A stretch of DNA of 9,909 nt from JACKJP01 sp050186955 (GTDB lineage: Bacteria; Pseudomonadota; Alphaproteobacteria; Rhizobiales; Tepidamorphaceae). The stretch spans positions 1 to 9,909 of the forward strand of contig JBFWXZ010000124.1 of assembly GCA_050186955.1 (NCBI GenBank), given 5' to 3'. The notes under the pieces are model-generated. The model searched no databases. It was given only the letters and a program-made list of their open reading frames with translations, and had not been told where the DNA came from. A program made the translations under genes and the position numbers. Of this stretch, positions 1 through 6,057 are shown in pieces. Every line of letters starts with the position of its first letter. The first letter of the stretch is position 1.

Positions 1-891
1 GATCGAAACGAAGACATCGAAGCCCCCAAGCAGACCGCCCGCGCCTGGTTCGAGCGGCTGCGCGACGACATCTGCGCCGCCTTCGAGGCGCTGGAGGACG
101 AATTGCCCGCCGGCTCCCCGCTTTCCGACCGCGCGCCCGGCCGTTTCGCGCGCACGCCGTGGGCGCGCACCGACGCCTCCGGCGAGGCCGGCGGCGGCGG
201 CGTGATGAGCCTGATGAACGGCCGCGTCTTCGAGAAGGTCGGGGTCCACTGCTCGACCGTCCACGGCGCCTTCTCAGAGGAATTCCGCAAGCAGATCGCC
301 GGCGCCGGGGAGGATCCGCGCTTCTGGGCCAGCGGCATCTCGCCGATCGCCCACCTGCACAACCCGCACGTCCCCGCCGTGCACATGAACACCCGCTTCG
401 TCGTCACCACGAAGGCCTGGTTCGGCGGCGGCGCCGACCTGACGCCGGTGCTCGACGCCCGCCGCACCCAGGACGACCCCGACAGCGCCGCCTTCCACGC
501 GGCGATGCGGGCGGCCTGCGACGCCCACGCCGTCGCCGACTACGCGAAGTTCCGCAAATGGTGCGACGATTATTTCTACCTGCCCCATCGCGGCGAGATG
601 CGCGGCATCGGCGGCATCTTCTACGACCATTTCGACAGCGGCGACCGCGACGCCGACTTCGCCTTCACGCAGGATGTCGGCCGCGCCTTCCTGAAGGTCT
701 ATCCCGAGCTCGTGCGGGCGAACTTCGCCAGGCCCTGGAGCGAGGCCGAGCGCGAGGAACAGCTCGTGCGCCGCGGCCGCTATGTCGAGTTCAACCTGCT
801 CTACGACCGCGGCACCATCTTCGGCCTCAAGACCGGCGGCCACGTCCCCGCCATCCTCTCCTCGATGCCGCCGGTGGTGAAATGGCCGTGA
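1..891 (+). CDS. hemF: Aerobic (oxygen-dependent) coproporphyrinogen III oxidase, 5' end outside window
   Basis: HemF decarboxylates and oxidises the two propionate groups on rings A and B of coproporphyrinogen III, using O2, to give protoporphyrinogen IX in cytoplasmic haem synthesis. The frame is open from base 1 and gives 296 residues before TGA. Bacterial HemF is about 300 aa, so only a few N-terminal residues are missing. Family blocks are seen in order: GGGGVMSLMNGRVFEKVGVH near residues 61-80, HMNTRF, WFGGGADLTP, the signature KWC-DDYFYLPHR-E-RGIGGIFYD at about 186-209, and the C-terminal YVEFNLLYDRGTIFGLKTGG. The signature is complete apart from a conservative F-to-Y change before the final D. 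A TTG at 103 lies in frame but is not the start, because the residues before it already read as HemF (AWFERLRDDICAAFEALE). The gene converges on cca. Promoter and start lie outside the window. Confidence 0.96.
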   Translation, partial: DRNEDIEAPKQTARAWFERLRDDICAAFEALEDELPAGSPLSDRAPGRFARTPWARTDASGEAGGGGVMSLMNGRVFEKVGVHCSTVHGAFSEEFRKQIAGAGEDPRFWASGISPIAHLHNPHVPAVHMNTRFVVTTKAWFGGGADLTPVLDARRTQDDPDSAAFHAAMRAACDAHAVADYAKFRKWCDDYFYLPHRGEMRGIGGIFYDHFDSGDRDADFAFTQDVGRAFLKVYPELVRANFARPWSEAEREEQLVRRGRYVEFNLLYDRGTIFGLKTGGHVPAILSSMPPVVKWP

Positions 892-904
892 GCCCCCACA
901 GCTC

Positions 905-2125
905 CTAGTCCAGCAGCTCGTCCCGCGTCAGCGTGAAGCCGCTGTCGATCCACTTCTTCTCCAGCCGGTCGAGCGCCTCGCCGATCGCCGGGCCGGGCGC
1001 GATGCCGCGGGCGATCAGGTCGCGGCCCGACACCGGCAGCTCCGGCTTCGTCCAGCCCTCGGCGCGCGCGATGAAGGGGGCGAGCGCCCGCGAGGCGTCG
1101 TTGTCGCGCGCCACCGCCAGCTTCAGCACGTCGAGCACCGTCTCGCCGCCGTGGCGGTAGAGCAGCCGGTCGATGGTGCGCGGGGTGGCGTTGGCGACGG
1201 CGCCGTGCGCGCGGGCGTAGTCGACGAGGCGGCGGCGCTCGCCGTTCGACAGCTTTAGCCGGTCGGCGAGGCCGCCGGCGACGTCGGGCCGCGGCGGCAG
1301 GATCGACATCAGCCGCAGCATGGCGTCGGGCGCCCAGCGGTTCGCGCGCTCGCCGGCCAGCAGCTTGTCGAGATCGTCGATGCCCCATTTCGCCTGCTCG
1401 GGCAGCGCCACGTCGAGGATTCCCGAGACTCGCATCCAGCGCATGGCGATGCCGGGCTCCGCCGCCCCGAGGATCAGCTTCAGCTCCTTCCACACGCGCT
1501 CCGCCGACAGCCGGTTGATCCCCGACTTGAGCTTGGTCGCCGCCTTCAGCCCGTCGGCGTCGGGCCGGCCGGCGCCGAAGCGGGCGTGGAAGCGGAAGAA
1601 GCGCAGGATGCGCAGATAGTCCTCGCGGATGCGCGTCTCCGCATCGCCGATGAAGACGACCCGGCGCGCCGCCAGGTCGGCATAGCCCTCCAGCGGGTCG
1701 TGGACCGTGCCGTCGCGCCCGACATAGAGCGCGTTCATGGTGAAGTCGCGCCGTTCCGCGTCGCGCGTCCAGTCGGTGCCGAAGGCCACCGTCGCGTGCC
1801 GGCCGTGCGTCTCGACATCCTCGCGCAGCGTCGTCACCTCGAAGGGCTCGCCGTCGGCGATCAGCGTCACCGTGCCGTGGTTGACGCCGGTCGGCACCGG
1901 CTTCAGCCCGGCCGCGGCGCCGAGCGCCATCACCTCCTGCGGCAGCGCCGTGGTGGCGAGGTCGATGTCGCCGGCCTCCATGCCCATCAGCACGTTGCGC
2001 ACCGCGCCGCCGACGATCCGCGTCTCGACGCCGTCGCCGTTCAGCGCCTCGAGCACCGCCGGCAGGGCCGGCTTGCCGAAGCGCGCGATGTCGATATGGG
2101 CGGGCGCCGTCTGCCGCATGCTCAT
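905..2125 (-). CDS. cca: CCA-adding tRNA nucleotidyltransferase (class II, poly(A) polymerase family)
   Basis: Predicted cytoplasmic enzyme that adds or repairs the 3'-terminal CCA of tRNAs without a template; 406 aa, normal for alphaproteobacterial members. The nucleotidyltransferase head shows IVGGAVRNVLMG at residues 37-48 followed by the metal-binding D53-x-D55 pair (GDIDLATT). The conserved ERRDFTMNAL is at 124-133 and the REDYLRILRFFRF block at 167-179. The rest is the helical tRNA-binding body. The start is the ATG at 2125, which shares the sequence ATGA with the stop of the upstream DUF6111 gene. A second ATG two codons later (2119) is also possible, and neither has a strong Shine-Dalgarno, which fits translational coupling. 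The frame stays open well upstream (to 3229) only because the DNA is GC-rich. It is the last gene of the minus-strand operon. A class II CCA enzyme and a poly(A) polymerase are hard to separate by eye, but the family blocks and context favour CCA addition. Confidence 0.94.
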   Translation of the reverse strand: MSMRQTAPAHIDIARFGKPALPAVLEALNGDGVETRIVGGAVRNVLMGMEAGDIDLATTALPQEVMALGAAAGLKPVPTGVNHGTVTLIADGEPFEVTTLREDVETHGRHATVAFGTDWTRDAERRDFTMNALYVGRDGTVHDPLEGYADLAARRVVFIGDAETRIREDYLRILRFFRFHARFGAGRPDADGLKAATKLKSGINRLSAERVWKELKLILGAAEPGIAMRWMRVSGILDVALPEQAKWGIDDLDKLLAGERANRWAPDAMLRLMSILPPRPDVAGGLADRLKLSNGERRRLVDYARAHGAVANATPRTIDRLLYRHGGETVLDVLKLAVARDNDASRALAPFIARAEGWTKPELPVSGRDLIARGIAPGPAIGEALDRLEKKWIDSGFTLTRDELLD

Positions 2126-2391
2126 TGCGCCGGCTTGTCTGTCGGGTCGATGTGCCCCGGCACGATCTTGCCGTCCTTGAGGACCGCCGGCGTGTACTGG
2201 CCCGTCGGGTCCGACCCGTGGGTCAGCGCGTACCAGACCAGCGCCGAGCCGGCGACCAGCAGCCCGGCCAGCGACAGATAGAGCCACGGGGTGGTGATCT
2301 GCTCGCCGCGCCGCGCCCGCTTGACCAGCAGATAGTAGAGCGCGAACGGCGTCAGGAAGAGCGCCAGCTCGATGAGGACGGCTCTGAGCAT
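2122..2391 (-). CDS. Small two-helix membrane protein, DUF6111 family
   Basis: An 89-aa protein with two hydrophobic segments, about residues 4-23 (VLIELALFLTPFALYYLLVK) and 36-57 (WLYLSLAGLLVAGSALVWYA), joined by a basic loop (KRARRGEQ). It ends in a hydrophilic tail that includes GQYTPAVLKDGKIVPGHIDP. By the positive-inside rule the basic loop should be cytoplasmic, so both termini and the conserved tail would face the periplasm; this topology is inference. I recognise the DUF6111 pattern of alphaproteobacteria, whose function is unknown. The gene starts 6 bases after the Nudix gene stop and overlaps cca by 4 bases, so it is almost certainly co-transcribed and coupled to both. Confidence 0.85.
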   Translation of the reverse strand: MLRAVLIELALFLTPFALYYLLVKRARRGEQITTPWLYLSLAGLLVAGSALVWYALTHGSDPTGQYTPAVLKDGKIVPGHIDPTDKPAQ

Positions 2392-2397
2392 CGGGGC

Positions 2398-3069
2398 CTA
2401 CCTGTAGATTCGGTCGTAGAGGTTGCGGATGATTCCCGCCGTCGCGCCCCATATATACCGTTCGCCATAGGGCATCGCGTAAAAATGCCGGTCGCGGCCG
2501 TTGAAGCGGCGCGTGTGCTTCTGGTGGTTCTGCGGCGCCATCAGGAACGACAGCGGCACCTCGAACACATCCGCCACCTCGCGCGGGTCGGGATCGAGCC
2601 GGTAGTCGGGCCTCACCAGCGCCACCGCCGGCACGATGCGGAAGCCCGAGCCCGGCAGGTAGAGGTCGAGATAGCCGAGCGGGGTGGCGAAGGACCGGTC
2701 GAGGCCGATCTCCTCCTCGGCCTCGCGCAGCGCCGCGTCGAGCGGCCCGGCGTCGGCATCCTCGATCTTGCCGCCGGGAAAGGCGACCTGCCCGGCATGG
2801 CTCGGCATCGTCTCCGGCCTGAGCGTCAGCAGCGCCATCGCCCCTTGCGCGCGGGCGACGATGGGCACCAGCACGGCGGCGCGGCGCATCGCCTGCCCGC
2901 GCAGCATCTCGAAGGTGTCCGGGTTGAGGTCGTGGTCGCCGCGCTCGGGCGGCAGGCTCATGTCGAGGTCGCCTGCCGGCGGCGCGTCGAGCAGCCGGCC
3001 CGCCGCGCGGTTGACGAACGCGTCGGCGCTGAAATCCGCCGTCTCCTCGATGCCCCCGGCGAGGCTCAC
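2398..3069 (-). CDS. Nudix hydrolase, CoA-diphosphatase-like (NudL/YeaB type)
   Basis: Predicted to split the diphosphate of CoA, CoA esters or related nucleotides into 3',5'-ADP and a 4'-phosphopantetheine moiety. The protein is 223 aa from a GTG start. The CoA-diphosphatase signature lies just before the Nudix box (LLTLRP...HAGQVAFPGG, residues 80-100). The Nudix box follows, with catalytic-type glutamates in REAEEEIGL (115-123; E116, E119, E120). The N-terminal 60 residues are a helical lead-in common in this subfamily. The GTG at 3069 is chosen because it overlaps the TGA of the upstream DUF1285 gene (GTGA) and has GGAG 8 bases ahead. A longer frame to an ATG at 3120 would run 55 bases into DUF1285. 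Substrate is inferred from the signature only; one normally basic position in it is proline here (P89). The stop is TAG. Confidence 0.9.
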   Translation of the reverse strand: MSLAGGIEETADFSADAFVNRAAGRLLDAPPAGDLDMSLPPERGDHDLNPDTFEMLRGQAMRRAAVLVPIVARAQGAMALLTLRPETMPSHAGQVAFPGGKIEDADAGPLDAALREAEEEIGLDRSFATPLGYLDLYLPGSGFRIVPAVALVRPDYRLDPDPREVADVFEVPLSFLMAPQNHQKHTRRFNGRDRHFYAMPYGERYIWGATAGIIRNLYDRIYR

Positions 3070-3671
3070 GCGCCGATCTCCGCCGCCGGCGCCATGGCGA
3101 AGAAGGTGCCGCACGACCACACGCCGAACATCTCCACGCCGTCGCGCATCTCCTTGGTGCCCGCGGCCACGAGGTCGTAGAAGACCGGACGCACCACCAG
3201 CGCCTCCAGCCGCGCCCGCACATGCACATAGGGCTTCAGCCCGCCGGTGCCCTTCTCGTTCTCGAAGCGCAGGGGATGCTCCTCGCCCGCCGTCACCACG
3301 TCATCGACATTGGTGCGGAAACTGATTCGCTGCTCGCGTCCCTCGCCGTCGACGGCCATTTCCACAGCCGTGAAGGGCGCGTCGTCCACCCTGATGCCGA
3401 TCTTTTCCACCGGCGTGACGAGATAGTAGCGCCCGTCCTCGTCATGCCTGAGCACCGTCGAGAAGAGTCGCACCAGCCGCTTCCGGCCGATCGGCGTGCC
3501 GAGATAGTACCACAGCCCGTCGCCGGCGATGCGGATGTCGAGATCGCCGCAATTCTCTGGATTCCACAGATGCACGGGCGGCAGGCCCCTGCCGCCGGCC
3601 AGCCGCGCGGCCTTCTCCAGGCCCTGCAGCCCCTCGCCCGGATTGCCTGTTTTCGGTGCAGTCTCGGCCAT
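3066..3671 (-). CDS. DUF1285 domain protein, function unknown
   Basis: A 201-aa soluble protein with no signal peptide or membrane segment. It matches the DUF1285 family as I know it: an N-terminal PPVHLWNPENCGDLDIRI block (about residues 32-49), then GLWYYLGTPIGRKRLVRLFS, then YYLVTPVEKIGIRVDDAPF, and a C-terminal beta-rich half. Length is normal for the family. Biochemical function is not established. The ATG at 3671 is preferred over one ten codons upstream (3701) because GGAGAGG (3674-3680 on the minus strand) sits just before it and the extra residues do not look conserved. It is the first gene of the minus-strand operon, and its stop overlaps the Nudix start by 4 bases. Its promoter must lie in the 66 bases up to the palindromic element at 3738, or inside that element. 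Confidence 0.88.
   Translation of the reverse strand: MAETAPKTGNPGEGLQGLEKAARLAGGRGLPPVHLWNPENCGDLDIRIAGDGLWYYLGTPIGRKRLVRLFSTVLRHDEDGRYYLVTPVEKIGIRVDDAPFTAVEMAVDGEGREQRISFRTNVDDVVTAGEEHPLRFENEKGTGGLKPYVHVRARLEALVVRPVFYDLVAAGTKEMRDGVEMFGVWSCGTFFAMAPAAEIGA
3078..3081 (-). promoter_or_regulatory. Ribosome binding site that fixes the GTG start of the Nudix gene
   Basis: On the minus strand GGAG lies 8 bases before the GTG at 3069. Together with the GTGA stop/start overlap it decides for this start over the upstream ATG at 3120. Confidence 0.65.
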
Positions 3672-3673
3672 GT

Positions 3674-3680
3674 CCTCTCC
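3674..3680 (-). promoter_or_regulatory. Ribosome binding site of the DUF1285 gene
   Basis: Minus-strand GGAGAGG ends 2 bases before the ATG at 3671; counted from its GGAG the spacing is 5 bases. It supports ATG 3671 as the start of the operon's first gene. Confidence 0.65.
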
Positions 3681-3737
3681 GCCGGCCGCGCAACGCCGCA
3701 CCGCCCCGCCGCCACAAATCGATCACTTGTCCGGGCT

Positions 3738-3770
3738 AGGGTCAGAACCCATTAAGCTCATGCAATTCTG
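3738..3770 (+). repeat. Left terminal inverted repeat of the MITE-like element
   Basis: The outer 18 bases pair with 3988-4005 with a single mismatch (A at 3746 against G in the other arm). The inner part pairs with 3974-3987 less well. The outer part is a broken copy of a short palindrome, GGGTC-AG-AACCC. Confidence 0.8.
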
Positions 3771-3869
3771 TCGGTTCGGAAGCATTCGAATGGAGGAAAC
3801 GGGCGCGAGGGAAGGCTGGCGGCCTTGCCGAAGCGACCGGTTCGGTCAGGCGGATGCTTCCGGACCGAC
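3770..3869. repeat. Internal inverted repeat, arm A of the element
   Basis: Bases 3770-3788 (GTCGGTTCGGAAGCATTCG) pair with 3851-3869, 17 of 19 matching; both differences would be G-T type pairs in one strand. The loop holds two small perfect hairpins: AAGGC/GCCTT (3812-3816 with 3822-3826) and GACCG/CGGTC (3835-3839 with 3843-3847). Confidence 0.75.
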
Positions 3870-3875
3870 CCGCGG

Positions 3876-3974
3876 GCGAGGCGGATTTGGCCGCTGAATG
3901 CGTCGGGAAGGATTTGAAAATGAACGACATTTCCTGCACCTTCCCTCCTGTTCAGCGGCCAAATCCGCTCTCGC
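3876..3974. repeat. Internal inverted repeat, arm B of the element
   Basis: GCGGATTTGGCCGCTGAA at 3881-3898 is perfectly complementary to 3951-3968 (18 of 18). With one unpaired base the match extends to GCGAG at 3876-3880 against 3970-3974. A second stem, GGGAAGG/CCTTCCC (3905-3911 with 3939-3945), lies inside. It is much longer than a normal rho-independent terminator and has no following T-run. Confidence 0.85.
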
Positions 3975-4005
3975 AGAATGGATGACATTAATGGGTCCTG
4001 ACCCT
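3974..4005 (-). repeat. Right terminal inverted repeat of the MITE-like element
   Basis: Partner of 3738-3770. Read on the minus strand it starts AGGGTCAGGACCCATTAA. This arm keeps the perfect inner palindrome GGGTC-N2-GACCC (3993-4004) that is broken by one base in the left arm. Confidence 0.8.
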
Positions 4006-4027
4006 GGTTCACAAGAAGTTGCCCGGC

Positions 4028-4055
4028 TTGCGCCCGCGCATGCTGGACATACCCT
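4028..4055 (+). promoter_or_regulatory. Weak candidate promoter for the MoxR operon
   Basis: TTGCGC (4028-4033), a 16-base spacer and TACCCT (4050-4055) loosely resemble a housekeeping sigma promoter 35 bases ahead of the MoxR start. The match is poor in both boxes and is offered only because a promoter is expected between the element's right end at 4005 and the start codon at 4091. Confidence 0.2.
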
Positions 4056-4090
4056 TTCTGCGCGGCATCTGGAGGACATATAGTCCGGAC

Positions 4091-5085
<995 letters not shown>

Positions 5086-5086
<1 letters not shown>

Positions 5087-6057
5087 TGGCGCGGGCGGGC
5101 GCCGCCATGCCTTTCGCGGCGGGGGCCGAACGGGCCGCCGTCGGCGAGGCGTTGTCGCTCGCCGCCGCCCTGCCGGACCTGCTGATGAGCGCCCGGCAGG
5201 TATCCTCCTCCGTCGCCCACGGGCTGCACGGACGCCGCCGCCCCGGCAGCGGCGAGACCTTCTGGCAGTTCCGCCGCTTCCAGTCCGGCGAGCCGGCGCG
5301 CCGCATCGACTGGCGGCGCTCGGCCCGCGACGGCCATCTCTATGTGCGCGAGCGCGAGTGGGAGGCCGCCCACACCGTCTGGCTGTGGACCGACCTCTCG
5401 GCGTCGATGGACTACCGCTCCGACCTCGCCACGGTCTCCAAGCGCGACCGCGCGCTGGTGCTGATGCTCGCCCTCGCCGACCTCGTGGTGCGCGGCGGCG
5501 AGCGCGTCGCCATCCCCTCGGTCATGGCGCCGACCGCTCAGCGGCGCGCCGCCGAGATGCTCGCCGGGGCGCTGCGGATCAACGCCCGCACGCGCGGCCC
5601 CGACGACGGCGGCTTCCCCGATCTCGCCCGGGTGCGCCGGTTCAGCGACTTCGTGCTGATCGGCGATTTCCTCGATCCCGTCGCCGAGCTCTCCGATGCG
5701 ATAGCCCGCGCCTCCGGCCAGGGCATCCGCGGCCATCTGGTGCAGATCGTCGACCCCTCGGAGGAGAGCTTTCCCTTCCGCGGCCGCACCGAATTCGTCG
5801 ATCCCGAGACCGGCGAGCCGGTGATCTTCGGCAGCGCCGCCGACGCCCATGACCGCTACGTGGCGCGCATGCGCGCCCGCCGCGAGGCGCTGCGCCGCAC
5901 CCTCGACCACGCCGGCTGGAGCCTGCTCGTCCACCACACCGACCAGCCGCCGGCGCGCGCCCTGCTGGCGCTCTACGGGCGGCTCGCGGCGCATGTCGAT
6001 CCGCGCAACGCCGCCTTCCGCCCCGACCGCCCGCTGATCGACGAGGCGATCACATGA
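5086..6057 (+). CDS. DUF58 domain protein with VWA-type MIDAS motif
   Basis: A 323-aa soluble protein, the usual partner of MoxR ATPases. The DUF58 core is clear: FWQFRRFQSGEPARRIDWRR at residues 59-78, continuing into SARDGHLYVREREWE. The VWA-like part begins VWLWTDLSASMDYRS with an intact metal-site motif D103-x-S105-x-S107. Later family blocks are FSDFVLIGDFLDP and RTEFVDPETGEPVIFG. The start is GTG 5086, which shares its G with the MoxR stop (TAGTG); GGAG at 5071-5074 lies 11 bases ahead. An ATG at 5107 is the alternative. The stop shares ATGA with the next gene's start. No signal peptide or membrane helix, so it should act in the cytoplasm, probably linking the ATPase to the membrane proteins encoded downstream (inference from context). 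Confidence 0.94.

Larger units (their letters stand above)
3738..4005. mobile_element. 268-bp MITE-like element with terminal inverted repeats and nested palindromes
   Basis: The ends are inverted repeats: AGGGTCAGAACCCATTAA at 3738-3755 and its complement at 3988-4005, 17 of 18 bases matching. With a few mismatches and one gap the repeat extends inward to 3770 and 3974 (28 of 33 aligned positions). Inside, two further inverted repeats (3770-3788 with 3851-3869, and 3876-3898 with 3951-3974) lie side by side and nearly fill the interior. There is no convincing gene inside, so if mobile it would depend on a transposase elsewhere. No clean target-site duplication is visible: TA precedes the left GGGTC, and TG follows the right GACCC, which could be a mutated TA. 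The element lies between the divergent DUF1285 and MoxR operons. I cannot name the parent insertion sequence. A large folded non-coding or regulatory region is the alternative, but the sharply matching outer ends favour a MITE. Confidence 0.75.

Noticed and set aside
890..904. Short GAGC/GCTC hairpin between hemF and cca as a terminator
   Set aside because: The stem is only 4 base pairs and no T-run follows in either direction.
905..3229. A single 774-aa protein made of cca plus upstream sequence
   Set aside because: Only the 406 C-terminal residues resemble a protein family. The extra part overlaps DUF6111, Nudix and DUF1285 out of frame and is arginine-rich noise.
3742..3939. Possible small protein (65 aa) inside the palindromic element
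   Set aside because: It has no family resemblance or ribosome site, and the region is fully explained by inverted repeats.
3876..3974. Arm B hairpin as a rho-independent terminator
   Set aside because: It lies between divergent starts, has a 52-base loop and no T-run, and is better explained as part of the inverted-repeat element.
4019..4090. N-terminal extension of MoxR from 4019
   Set aside because: The 24 extra residues do not resemble the family N-terminus and would reach back to within 14 bases of the element. ATG 4091 fits better.
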